A DNA stretch of 64,000 bases from Phycomyces blakesleeanus NRRL 1555(-) (lineage: Eukaryota > Mucoromycota > Mucoromycetes > Mucorales > Phycomycetaceae): contig NW_017265172.1 in the NCBI RefSeq assembly GCF_001638985.1, forward strand, positions 253,539 to 317,538, written 5' to 3'. Below the pieces are notes generated by a model. It searched no databases, was not told the DNA's origin, and saw nothing but the letters and a program-made list of their open reading frames with translations. Position numbers and translations under genes: made by a program. Every line of letters starts with the position of its first letter. Positions within the stretch are counted from its first letter, which is position 1. Positions 46,086 to 56,990 of the stretch are shown here, piece after piece.

Positions 46086-48790
46086 ATGTTTTCAAATTCA
46101 ATCCTTGATAGTTACCAATGCAATTTTTGTAAAGAACACCACCCCAGTCTGAAAAAGATCAATAATTGTAGAGTTCAATACTTTAAGAACTGTTGTAGAA
46201 GACACAATGATATCCAGACTTCTCAGATCACTTATGTTCCTGAACAAGTCAGCATTGTCTTGAACACTGTTTCGAACAAATCCATTATGTAAGACTACAA
46301 ATCACATACTTACTATTAGAAAGTACAATTAATTATGTTGTTATCTTCATAAACAAGCAGAGAAAATGATACAACAAATGATGACCAAACTGTGAATTCC
46401 TTCAATAACAGTGATAACAATGAATCTATGGTAAGATATATATACATATATGAATGTATTATAATAATTTGTGTTTTCATAATTAAAGTACAGTATTGAG
46501 TATGATAATACTATTGAAGAATCAGTTGCAATGAAAGATATCGAGGATGTAACCACACCTATGGTATATGACTTCAGTCAACCTCTTCCTACTCCCAGTT
46601 ACAATGATGCAAAGAATCTCAAAATCATCCAAATCATCAAAGACTTTGACATCTCTTGCAAAGCACATGAAAAAATTATCAGTCATTTCAATAAAATTCT
46701 TGCCACCTCTACAGATATCACATATAGAGTGTGTACACCCTACCTTGGCAAAAAACTGTTGAAGCGTTTCTCAAGAATAGAAGAAAAGAAATACAACGTC
46801 TGCTGCAATAGCTGCATGTTGTTCAATGATGAGCATGAGACCAAATACTCAAACTGTAGCAAAGATTGCTACAAGAGCACTGATGACAACAATGCATTGG
46901 TTCCTGCAAGAACCATGGTCCAACTTCCTTTGGGTAGACAACTTGCTCTCTGTTTGGCCAACAATAGCACTAGAACAGAGATGCTCCACCATCACCACCA
47001 TGAGCCAAGTCAGGATGGCACAAAGACTGATGTGTTTGATGGTCAAGCTTACCAGTCAAGGAAGCATCTTTTCTCAGGAAGGGATGATATCGCTATTTCA
47101 CTGTCAGTAGATGAATTTGCTCCTCATAAGGTTCCTGGTTTGGTAACAATTGTTCATGCCACTGTACTAAACCTGAATCCAATGATCTGGTATGAGAGAA
47201 AAAGAATGATTCAACTTGCCATGATTCCTGGACCCAAGGCGCCCACTGACTTCTGGTTGTTTATGAGACCAATCATAAAAGAGCTTTGTGTGTTGCAGTC
47301 CAAAGAAATGGTGGTCAAAACATCTACAGAGACCGTGAAGGCCAAAGTCCACATGCTAATGACAATGGGTGATATCCCAGCTCTGGTAAAGCTAGAATGT
47401 CATGTTGGCCACATAAGCAAAGATGGCTACAGAATCTGCCATGTTGTTGGCCAATCTTCTGGCCACGGTCAGTATTTCCATATGTCTCCAGTCACTGTCA
47501 TACGTACACTGGGGAGCTTCTGTGATTTCCATGAGGCAGACGAGTCCAGCCAAAGAGAACTTATAGGGCAATCACCACTGGCAACATTGGATGCATTCTC
47601 TGAGCCATATTTCTTTGCCTTAGATGAAATGCACAGTATCTGCCATGGTGTAGCAAAACAGGTCTGGGGGCTCATTACTGGCAAGTACAGAAAAAAGCAT
47701 CTGCTTGTTCTCTCTGTTGAAGTTCAGAAAGAGATAGGTGCAGCAATGACATTGACAAGAAAAACGATCCCAAAATCATTCTATGGTGCTTGGAGAGATG
47801 TATCGAAGAATACTGAATACTTTAAGGCAGTAGACTGGACACACTTCCTTCTGTTTGTTGTTCAAACTCTGATAGCAGAGCATATAAGAAATGCACCTGC
47901 ATAGAAGGCATTGCTTGGCCTTGTACAAGTGTGCAATTTACTCATAAGCTGGGAATTATCAGCAGAGAAACAAGCCTCAATAAAAAGATATATTAAATAT
48001 CATTATTTGTTATTCTTTTTTAAAAATATATACTAACTTCTATATTAGAGAACTTGTTGAATGGAATGTGTACCTTGAGACTCTGCTTGCCAAGGACAAG
48101 GTCGATCTAAACGTTTTCACCATTAACCAAAACCTCTTACAGCACTACCCAGATATGATTGAAGCATTTGGCCTACCAAGATCATACTGTGCTATATTGG
48201 TAGAAAGAGCAATTGATGAGTACTCTAATGCCATTAAAAGTAACTCTGCCATTGGAACCAATGCTGGAAATATCATGCTTGGCTTAAAACAAACCACACA
48301 AGTAGAGTGCATGAAAGCAAATATAGCAGCAAGACTATGAGCAGCAAGACTTCTTGCATATGAGGATTCCTATGCTGGTTGGCCAATGACGGGTGAAGAT
48401 GAATGTGTTGGTAGTGGGTCTGATATTGAGTTCTGGAGGCCTTTGAGAAATAGAACGATGTGAGATAGTTTTGAAGGCATTTCATATCTTTCAAAACTTC
48501 TTGAAGACTTTTATGAATCAAAGGGGAAGAGTGTAGCATGATTGAAGCAGCTATACAAACTAGCCACAAGGTATTTGATGGTTGTGTGATTGACTCAGCA
48601 CTCAACCAAAATTATGTAAGAGAGGCACATAACATCAGATTACAGATTCAGGTTGATGAGAAATACAACAATGGGCAAATGAAGCCAATGGTAGTTCACC
48701 TGGCAGATGTCAAAGAATTAGTTGGTTTAGTGAAGTTGGGTGCGACTATAAACACAATAACAACAACAGCAACAACATATGTAGTGTAGC
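46086..48790 (+). pseudogene. CACTA (Tnp2-type) transposase 1, decayed
   Basis: An N-terminal Cys-rich exon at 46086 (YQCNFCKEHHPSLKKINNC) and an acidic exon at about 46358-46438 are followed, after an intron (46439-46488), by a long ORF to 47904. That ORF carries ISLSVDEFAPHKVPGLVTIV, MIQLAMIPGPKAPTDFWLF (compare VVLIGLMPGPKEAKTSEI in copy 3), and CHVGHISKDGYRICHVVGQ. Further coding continues past a TAG at 47902 to about 48790, with VWGLITGKYRKK, DWTHFLLFVVQTL, FGLPRSYCAILVERAIDEYS and GQMKPMVVHLADVKELVGL. Stops at 47902, 48338 and 48461 and a frameshift near 48538 inactivate it. The downstream part of this element is interrupted by the insertion at 48994-54468. Confidence 0.72.
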
Positions 48791-48993
48791 CAGAGCTTAA
48801 CCGCAGCCAAAAACTGTCACTTAATTCTCTTGCATACCTATAATTTGTTTTTTTTGTAATTTTTTCTTTACATTGTCTTAACATATTTTATTCTCTCAGC
48901 AGAAAGTTTAGATATTTTCTTCTCTTTTTCTTCTGACTTTTAATAGTCATCAATTGCAATCTACATTTACTAAAAATGTAAAATATGTAGTTA

Positions 48994-49160
48994 CAGTGAC
49001 CACAACATTAAATTGTGGGTTTATGAAAATTAAATTGCAGAAAAAAAAAAACAAAGTGTGGCTTTTTCACAACTCAATTTGCGGCTTTCTGGAAAATCAA
49101 ATTGCGTTTTTTCGTGAAATTAATTTGCAGTTTTCTGAGAAATTAAATTGCAGTAATGGC
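48994..49160. repeat. Left terminal region with subterminal repeats
   Basis: Short words AATTGCAG, AATTTGCGG, AAATTGCG, AATTTGCAG and AAATTGCAG occur about every 20-30 bp in alternating orientation. The same array is inverted at 54300-54468. Arrays like this are usual transposase-binding sites. Confidence 0.7.
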
Positions 49161-49183
49161 TGGACGAAGTATGAGACTTGTAA

Positions 49184-50512
49184 TTAGAGGGGTTCTTTAT
49201 TTTTGCACTTGTTAAACTGATTACAAGAGTGCTGTATGAAAGCTTTTAAATATTTAATAGGAACATCATTGCATGCATCTGCAATTCTTGTTGTGAGATC
49301 TTTTTCATCAGTAAAAACGCCTCTCTTGACTTTGTTTTTTACAACAAACCAAAATTGTTCAATTAGATTTAACTTGGCAGAATAACGAGGAAGATGTATG
49401 CATCTATATCCTCTTGAAGCAATTAATTCATCAATAGTTTTACTTGCATGAATGGGCGCATTATCCATGACAATATAAAAATTACTCATACAAGAATTTT
49501 TATCCATTTCATCAAGAGTTTTTCCAATGAATTTCAAGTAATGACCAGTTTTAGCTCCCTCTCGTCTTTTCTGGTTTGATGTCTGCTTTCTTTGTTGTCC
49601 TACACCATCAACTTTACGTTGCTTAGGCTTTTCTGTTACTCGAAGCTCAATATCAACAACCCCAATTGAACTTATGGCACCTAATATCGAATGAGAATCC
49701 CCTTTAGTCGACTTTGTTTCGACAATTGCTGGTGTACCAACTTTAGACCAGGCTGAAGGTGGACGCATGTTTATATCAAAGCCACTTTCATCTACGAAAA
49801 CGCAGTTGGAGAGGAAATCCATGTCAGTTGTTGTCCATTGCTCTACCCACTCGAATCGTTTTTGAAGAGTTTTTCCAGAGCTTCTTTCTTTTGTTTATAA
49901 TGTTGCTCTTTTGAATGACAGATTGCATTCATTTGTCATGAAGTTACGAACACTAGTTTCTTTTAAGCTGAAATTCGCAAACAAACGCTCCAGACTCACA
50001 ACAACATCCTCCACACATGTTTGAGGGTTTTTATTGAATAGATCGATAATAAACTCCTTATGCTCTTCTTGCAGCTGTCCTGTCTTTCGCTTATTCTTAT
50101 TTGTTTGCTTTTCAAATATATTCCATTCAGGTTCATCTCTTATTCTTTTAGCCCACTGCTGACCAGTACGTTCAGATACACCAGAAAATCTGGCAGCTTT
50201 CGCAGCTTTAAACAACTTCACTTATAAATAGTACAGAAAAAGCACCTTCTGGTCAGGAGAATATACTTTATAACTTTTCTTCGTTACGTTATTATCTTCT
50301 TCATTCACCCTTAAAGATACTTCGTTCATATTCTCGTCAAGTTCGCCTCTCATTTGCTCTTGCTCAGATGGCTGTGCCTGTTGGTATTCACGTAATGTAG
50401 TGAGGGTTTTCAAATAAAAAGGATCAACTTCTTCAGACCATTCCATGGCATCATTGCCTTGTTCATCGTAGATCTTGCCTTGTCCATTTTCGTAAAAAAA
50501 GTATGTACTCAT
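49184..50512 (-). pseudogene. Tc1/mariner-type (DD34E) transposase, left arm copy
   Basis: The frame from the ATG at 50512 (MSTYFFYENGQGKIYDEQGN) to 49184 would encode 442 aa but contains two TAA codons, at 50222-50224 and 49895-49897. The middle part has a helix-turn-helix (FKAAKAARFSGVSERTGQQW). The catalytic domain has Asp in NCVFVDESGFDINM, Asp in FYIVMDNAPIH and Glu in LNLIEQFWFVVKNKVKRG, with 34 residues between the last two. LNLIE replaces the family's LNPIE. The stops lie in frame with no spliceable intron around them, so a full-length protein would need readthrough. It is the same at protein level as the right-arm copy, including both stops. Confidence 0.85.
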
Positions 50513-50591
50513 TGTAGTTCTAGATTGAAAGAGAAAGAAAATAAGAAAAAGAAAAGAAATGCTTGACCCGCAATTTAAATTTCTCAGAAAA

Positions 50592-50750
50592 CTGCCAAAT
50601 AAAAAAAGGCTATCCAAAGTGCAAGCCAAATAAAAAAAAGGCTATCCAGTTTGCCAGCCAAATAAAAAAAGGCTATCCAAAGTGCCAGCCAAAAAAAAAA
50701 GGCTATCCAAAGTGCCAGCCAAATAAAAAAGATTCCTCAATTTGTCAGCC
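50592..50750. repeat. Tandem repeats, left side of cargo
   Basis: About 4.5 units of roughly 30 bp with core GGCTATCCAAAGTGCCAGCC separated by AAATAAAAAAA. The inverted equivalent is at 52655-52868. Apparent ORFs across them are repeat artefacts. Confidence 0.85.
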
Positions 50751-50837
50751 TCATCTAACGCAGTTTTTTTTAAAACAGATATTGTGAAATGAAAAAAGAT
50801 TCATCTGAGGTATACTCTACTAGATCTTTTAATAATA

Positions 50838-52624
50838 TTAATGGGTGTAATGGCTGGTACTTGCTTTTCTTTTGCGGTTGGCATGGGTATCTATAATTAA
50901 TGCTATTTTATTGTTGGAAAGTGTTGGCATGAGTGATGATTGCTGATTCGTTTTCTGGTCAACGCACAAGCTCCAGAAGGCTGAGGAAATTAATGTCAAT
51001 TGGTCGACTTGTGTAATAAAAAGTGGAAGTTCTTTTAAAGACATTGGCAATTGAATATGGGCAATTTCGACCATTGGGTATAGGCTATTTCTTGTACCAT
51101 CAGTCAAATAGAACGTCGCGTGATGTCCTTATTTAACATAGGGGTGATTAAAGAAAGAGTGTTAATATGTCTTTTTTGTATTCAAAATAAAAACAGAGAT
51201 ATTTACCAACGACAAGAAACAACAGAACAAATTTGCTACGATACGTATTAATTGCGTTTTTTGCTAAAAGCGCTAATCGTACCAAGTCTTTTCCAACCAG
51301 CTTGTGATTCAGCGCCTGGAGTGCTGGTTTTACTTCTCCAAAACCTACAGTCTGCCTGATCTCCGTACCTATTATCATGCTGGCCATAGAATCAGGTCTG
51401 GCAAGTAACAATGACATCTCACTGGATTTGCACTCGTCATTATCAACAGAAGTCCTAAAGTACGCGAAATTGCAAAAAAAAATTTAGCTTGCATTTGACT
51501 AAAATTGTTCTTTTCATACCAACAAAACATGACGTGCTTCATGAGGTTTTCCAACAGCGGATTAATAGCTGCAGTGACATATCTAGTAATCAACTCCGAT
51601 TCATCAACTTTCTGACTGATTGGTTCCAAAGGTAATTGTTCAAGACTACGAACAGATGTTAATTGTCATATAATAAACACTATGACCTGGGTTCTTCACA
51701 ATTCGTCCTTACAGATTTCGAAAGCAAAATAGTACTCTGTTATGAACATCATCGCTGGCAACCATAAGAGCCATCAATTTTTGAGAATCCTGAAAGTCTG
51801 TAGTCTTCTTCTTGATGCAAGTCTATATAATAATGGATAATTAAGCTCAGCCATTTTTTACTCTCTTGATTATATACCTTCACGATTTGTTCAGCAGCAA
51901 GCCAAGTATATTGGTCAAATTCGCACGACTGAATACCATATTCTCCCAGCAAATATTCAATAAGGTCTTCGCATATTTCACGTCCTATAAACTTGTGAAG
52001 GTCACTGTTGGTGCGGGCTGGCTTTAACAAAAGAATTGAAGACAATGCCAAGACGTGCTGGACATGGGATTCATACATCAAGAGATGCAGTTCATCAATG
52101 ACCGTTTTCACATAATTGCAGAAGTCGTGAAACCCCTTGGTAATATTGTTGTTCTGAAAGATAAGATGATCATTGTCTGGGCAACAAAAAATCCAGTCTA
52201 GCTTGGTGATATCGTCTGGTGCAGTGATAATTCTTAAACAAGTAAAATTTAGAAATCCAAATCATTGTCAGTCAAAATATTTCATATACCCAATTTCAGG
52301 TTGAGATGTCACGACATGTTTCAAATCACAATGCTTTTCAAGTTCTTTTTTCATAACGAAGGCCTCTTTACAAGAGACACAGCCAAATTGAACCACGATG
52401 GTGTAGCCAAGTCGTTTATACTTTTGAACGTTCATTTGATTGTACACACCAAAATTGCGGTTACCAGAGAAAAGACGTTCCACTTTTTTCTTATGAGTGG
52501 TAGCGATATGGTTCACGGCTTTTTGATTTGACTGATATGACTTGTCGCAATAAGGACATGTTTTTTTCAACAGAATAACAGTTTTTTCTTCCTTGTTAGA
52601 ATTTTTAGTATCACTAGATGACAT
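50838..52624 (-). CDS. Captured C2H2 / GFGEVK-motif protein (transposon cargo)
   Basis: Six exons (52624-52290, 52232-51878, 51822-51713, 51645-51520, 51454-51207, 51127-50838), all GT-AG and in frame, give 487 aa without any stop. The N-terminus has two C2H2-like fingers: CPYCDKSYQSNQKAVNHIAT and CVSCKEAFVMKKELEKHCDL. The middle is helical (DLIEYLLGEYGIQSCEF). The C-terminal half has MASMIIGTEIRQTVGFGEVK, LVGKDLVRLALLAKNAINTY and FYLTDGTRNSLYPMVEIAHI. I recall this GYGEVK block with DLxRLxxFxKD and FYxMxxxxxGLYxMxEI from a large Mucoromycota family of unknown function. It lies between the two transposase arms and is intact, unlike every transposase nearby. This suggests recent capture or selection. 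Confidence 0.8.
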
Positions 52625-52654
52625 GTTTTTTTTTGTATCTCAGCAAAAGAAAAA

Positions 52655-52868
52655 GACTTTTTTTTTTGCTGGCAATCTGGATAGTCTTTTTTTTTGGCTG
52701 GCAATCTGGATAGCCTTTTTTTATTTGGCTAGCACTTTGGATAGCCTTTTTTTTTGGCTGGCAATGTGGATAGCCTTTTTATTTTGGCTGGCACTTTGGA
52801 TAGCCTTTTTTTATTTGGCTGGCAATCTGGATAGCCTTTTTTTATTTGGATAGCCTTTTTTATTTGGC
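52655..52868. repeat. Tandem repeats, right side of cargo
   Basis: About 6-7 units of roughly 30 bp, TTTGGCTGGCAATCTGGATA followed by a T-run, as the inverted counterpart of 50592-50750. The promoter of the cargo gene would lie in or next to this array. Confidence 0.85.
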
Positions 52869-52949
52869 AGTTTTCTGAGAAATTTAAATTGCGGGTCAAG
52901 CATTTCTTTTCTTTTTCTTATTTTCTTTCTCTTTCAATCTAGAACTACA

Positions 52950-54278
52950 ATGAGTACATACTTTTTTTACGAAAATGGACAAGGCAAGATCTACGATGAA
53001 CAAGGCAATGATGCCATGGAATGGTCTGAAGAAGTTGATCCTTTTTATTTGAAAACCCTCACTACATTACGTGAATACCAACAGGCACAGCCATCTGAGC
53101 AAGAGCAAATGAGAGGCGAACTTGACGAGAATATGAACGAAGTATCTTTAAGGGTGAATGAAGAAGATAATAACGTAACGAAGAAAAGTTATAAAGTATA
53201 TTCTCCTGACCAGAAGGTGCTTTTTCTGTACTATTTATAAGTGAAGTTGTTTAAAGCTGCGAAAGCTGCCAGATTTTCTGGTGTATCTGAACGTACTGGT
53301 CAGCAGTGGGCTAAAAGAATAAGAGATGAACCTGAATGGAATATATTTGAAAAGCAAACAAATAAGAATAAGCGAAAGACAGGACAGCTGCAAGAAGAGC
53401 ATAAGGAGTTTATTATCGATCTATTCAATAAAAACCCTCAAACATGTGTGGAGGATGTTGTTGTGAGTCTGGAGCGTTTGTTTGCGAATTTCAGCTTAAA
53501 AGAAACTAGTGTTCGTAACTTCATGACAAATGAATGCAATCTGTCATTCAAAAGAGCAACATTATAAACAAAAGAAAGAAGCTCTGGAAAAACTCTTCAA
53601 AAACGATTCGAGTGGGTAGAGCAATGGACAACAACTGACATGGATTTCCTCTCCAACTGCGTTTTCGTAGATGAAAGTGGCTTTGATATAAACATGCGTC
53701 CACCTTCAGCCTGGTCTAAAGTTGGTACACCAGCAATTGTCGAAACAAAGTCGACTAAAGGGGATTCTCATTCGATATTAGGTGCCATAAGTTCAATTGG
53801 GGTTGTTGATATTGAGCTTCGAGTAACAGAAAAGCCTAAGCAACGTAAAGTTGATGGTGTAGGACAACAAAGAAAGCAGACATCAAACCAGAAAAGACGA
53901 GAGGGAGCTAAAACTGGTCATTACTTGAAATTCATTGGAAAAACTCTTGATGAAATGGATAAAAATTCTTGTATGAGTAATTTTTATATTGTCATGGATA
54001 ATGCGCCCATTCATGCAAGTAAAACTATTGATGAATTAATTGCTTCAAGAGGATATAGATGCATACATCTTCCTCGTTATTCTGCCAAGTTAAATCTAAT
54101 TGAACAATTTTGGTTTGTTGTAAAAAACAAAGTCAAGAGAGGCGTTTTTACTGATGAAAAAGATCTCACAACAAGAATTGCAGATGCATGCAATGATGTT
54201 CCTATTAAATATTTAAAAGCTTTCATACAGCACTCTTGTAATCAGTTTAACAAGTGTAAAAATAAAGAACCCCTCTAA
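52950..54278 (+). pseudogene. Tc1/mariner-type (DD34E) transposase, right arm copy
   Basis: Reverse-complement duplicate of 49184-50512. The frame from 52950 to 54278 has in-frame TAA at 53238-53240 and 53565-53567, the same two places as in the left arm. Catalytic residues Asp (VDESGF), Asp (MDNAPIH) and Glu (LIEQFW) are all present. Shared nonsense codons mean the arms were copied or converted after the mutations arose. The element must then be mobilised in trans, or TAA is read through. Confidence 0.85.
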
Positions 54279-54608
54279 TTACAAGTCTCATACTTCGTCC
54301 AGCCATTACTGCAATTTAATTTCTCAGAAAACTGCAAATTAATTTCACGAAAAAATGCAATTTGATTTTCCAGAAAGCCGCAAATTGAGTTGTGAAAAAG
54401 CGGCACTTTGAATTTTTTTTTCTGCAATTTAATTTTCACAAACCCGCAATTTAATGTTGCAGTCACTGTAAAATGTACTTTTATCTATCAGGAGATTTAA
54501 TTTTAGGTAGTTAATTTGCTTTTTGTCAACCTTTTCCAAAAACAGAGATTTTCTTGTTTCATATTGGATTTTTAGTGATTTTTTTAATTAGTATAGGCCA
54601 AAAACAAA

Positions 54609-54646
54609 CTGACAAAAGCAAAAAACTGCCATTTTTTCCTGTAGTG
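54609..54646 (-). repeat. Right terminal repeat of CACTA element 1
   Basis: Reverse complement begins CACTACAGGAAAAAATGGC, followed by AGTTTTTTGCTTTTGTCAG. The CACTA start is diagnostic of the superfamily. A mutated copy, ACTATGAGAAAAAATTGTG, lies at 56036-56055 in the opposite orientation. Confidence 0.75.
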
Positions 54647-55120
54647 CAAGGTTGACAATGTATTGCCAGATGTTGAGTAAAGGGAAAGAGCACCTGACCT
54701 CTTTGAGAGTCTAGATTCCTACAGGTTCAAAGAGGAAATCAGAATGTGCAAGGATTATTTCATAAATGCTATAAAAATCTATGAATTTTGTATGAATTTT
54801 GTACTTTTGTCTTTTGGTGTCCTCAACTACAAATTGATATCATTGGCCAAGATTCACACAAGAATTCGATTGATCAATCTGGCTGAGTACCCCCACTAGT
54901 GAAACTGATATGGATTTAGATCAAATTAAAAAATATGTTAAAGATAATAGTATTATATTTTTTATACCCAATGTGCACTCTATTTAAACTCAGTACCAAT
55001 AGTTAACAATCACTCTGTTGGTACACCCTAATCAGAACAGTATAAATATATCTACTTACCTCTTTGGTATAAGAATCTCTTTTTGAAACAGAGGAGTATA
55101 CTTCAGAGTATAAGTCTGAA
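54647..55120. other. Element debris, no intact gene
   Basis: Short stretches of decayed coding sequence and the repeat end at 54861-54901. A non-coding region with no other recognisable features. Confidence 0.4.
54861..54901 (-). repeat. Terminal-repeat-like sequence, right
   Basis: Reverse complement is CACTAGTGGGGGTACTCAGC, then CAGATTGATC. It matches 39223-39258 in opposite orientation and starts with CACTA, so it may be the right end of a larger CACTA-type element. Confidence 0.5.
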
Positions 55121-56055
55121 TATGAATTGTTTGATGAAATTGAGCTAGAAGAACAAGACAGAAAAGAAGAACAGAGTAACTATTAAAAATAAATGATAAT
55201 TACAAATAAATTGATCTAGATCAAACCAAGAAAACAAAAACTAATATTATATCATGATAATCTATAGAGTTTACAGCAAATCTACCAGAAAATCCTTAGC
55301 ATAGAGTAATTGCCATTTTTACTGTGATGTTTATTTCAACTTTAATTGTAGATGACAGCGCTGTGATCTTGATCACGTTCATCAATACAATACTTGAACA
55401 TTACAGAGAGAATTTCTGACTTCCTATAAGTATTCCTGGTCTGAAGAAAATGACAGGGTACAATGACTTGATGAATGGGGTGTCCAATTATGTAGCATGT
55501 AGCAATTGATACACATTGTATGACTACAGTAACACCACACAAACATCTTGCAATTTTAGAAGAGTTGGCAGCAAGACCTTATATAGAAATGATCTTTACA
55601 AGTACAGTATAAGAAATTCAATGATTTCTAAGCATACTTTCGTCTACAACTTGTTGACAGCTTTCTTGAAGAAATTGCTCATGCGTTCTTCTTTCGAAAA
55701 GAATATCAATCAGTGAAACTGCGAGCCCAAGGTTGATGATACTTTATTTGATGCTTACTATGGGAAAATATGGAAAGAGTTTGTTGATGATGAAGGTGTC
55801 CAGTTTGTTGCAAAGGAACATTCATTGCTCTTGACATTAAATATCGATTAGTTCCAGCCCTTTGATAGGGTGACATATTCTTGCAGTGCCATATATCTCA
55901 TGGTAAACAATCTGTCAAGAGAAGAGCACAACAAGATCGAAAATGTTATTCTTGTGGGGTTAATGCCTGGACCTAAAGAAGCAAGTACTGATGAGATCAA
56001 TAACTATTTGTGTTCTCTTATTGACAACCTTATATACTATGAGAAAAAATTGTGA
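55121..56055 (+). pseudogene. CACTA (Tnp2-type) transposase 2, fragment
   Basis: An acidic piece at about 55085-55190 (ELFDEIELEEQDRKEEQSNY) is followed, from about 55380, by a frame with MNGVSNYVACSN, GKIWKEFVDDEGVQFV, TYSCSAIYLMVNNLSREEHN and ENVILVGLMPGPKEASTDEI. These blocks are homologous to copy 3 (59954-62991). Stops at 55507 (TGA), 55714 (TGA) and 55849 (TAG in place of the Trp of DWFQPF) break it. It ends at the junction with the inverted CACTA end at about 56036. Confidence 0.7.
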
Positions 56056-56990
56056 TTTTTTGCTTTTGTGACTATGTTTTCAGACTATAATAATTAAAAA
56101 ATCAATAAAATTTAATTTGAAACTAGAAAATCTCTGTTTTTTGAAAAGGTTAACAAAAAGCAAATTGACCACCTAAAATTAAATCTCCTGATAGACAAAA
56201 GTAAGCTTCAACTACAGACTTTACATTTTTAGTAAATGTAGATTGCAATTGATGACTATTAAAAGTGAGATGTAAAAGAGAAAAAATTTCTTAACTTTTT
56301 GCTGAGAGAATAAAATATGTTAAGACAATTTTAAAAAAAATGTATTATAAAAAAAACAAATTATAGGTCTACAAGAGAACCAAGTGACAATTTTGGACCA
56401 TGGTTAAGCTCTGGCCACAATATGTATGTATGTTGCTGTTGTATTTATAGTTGTGTTCAACTTCACCAAACTAACTAATTCTTTAACATCTGTCAAGTGA
56501 ACTACCATTGGCTTCATTTGCCCATTGTTAACAGCTGATATATAATTTACTAAACGAACTGCTGCAATCTCTACAAGAGCAAGCATTCACCTCTTGTTGT
56601 TGAGCTTGTGCTCAAAAAAGACAAGAAGTTTTCCAAAGACATTCTTGTAAACCAGGGAGTATGCAGAATTTATGTTGTGGTTCTCATCAATCTGAATCTG
56701 TAATCTGATGTTATGTGCCTCCCTTACATAATTTTAGTTGAGTGCAGAGTCAATCACAAAACCATTAACAAATGCCTTGCAGCTAGTTTGTATACACTGG
56801 AAAAATAGGGTAATTTCATCTGAATCAAATGTACCAAAAATGTAGATGATTGAGCCGATATCTTCACAATTTTTGTGATATATCATTTTGAGCAATAGTA
56901 CAATATCATCTATGGTGCTGATGCATATCATTATAACAACGGGTACACAAAAACCCAATGTAGAACGATTGTCAGTCCGCAAACTATGGA
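56036..56990 (-). repeat. Inverted copy of the CACTA element 1 3' end
   Basis: Read on the minus strand this matches the 3' part of element 1 (48480-48991 and 54470-54646): the coding tail (FVIDSALN, NYVREAHNIRLQIQIDE, NGQMKPMVVHLTDVKELVSL), the AT-rich 3' region and the terminal repeat. It keeps about 120 bp of coding sequence missing from element 1 and lacks the 5,475-bp insertion, passing directly from TGTAGTTGA to TTTTGTCTATCAGGAG at 56190-56215. Confidence 0.75.

Larger units (their letters stand above)
48994..54468. mobile_element. 5,475-bp near-palindromic Tc1/mariner-type element with cargo gene
   Basis: The ends are CAGTGAC...GTCACTG, flanked by TA on both sides (48992-48993 and 54469-54470), as expected for TA-targeting Tc1/mariner elements. 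The two arms, 48994-50594 and 52866-54468, are about 1.6-kb inverted repeats. Each carries a complete transposase reading frame pointing outward, and the two translate to the same protein. Only the outermost ~90 bp differ noticeably. Between the arms are tandem repeats on each side and one intact six-exon gene (50838-52624). The element sits in the 3' part of CACTA element 1. The related inverted copy at 56035-56990 lacks it, which gives a natural empty site. Confidence 0.88.

Noticed and set aside
50222..50224. A short intron removing the in-frame TAA of the mariner-type transposase
   Set aside because: The only GT...AG pair around it would make an intron of about 26 nt, too short to splice.
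52593..52853. Plus-strand ORF rich in Trp/Phe/Leu
   Set aside because: Made only of the tandem repeats beside the cargo gene.
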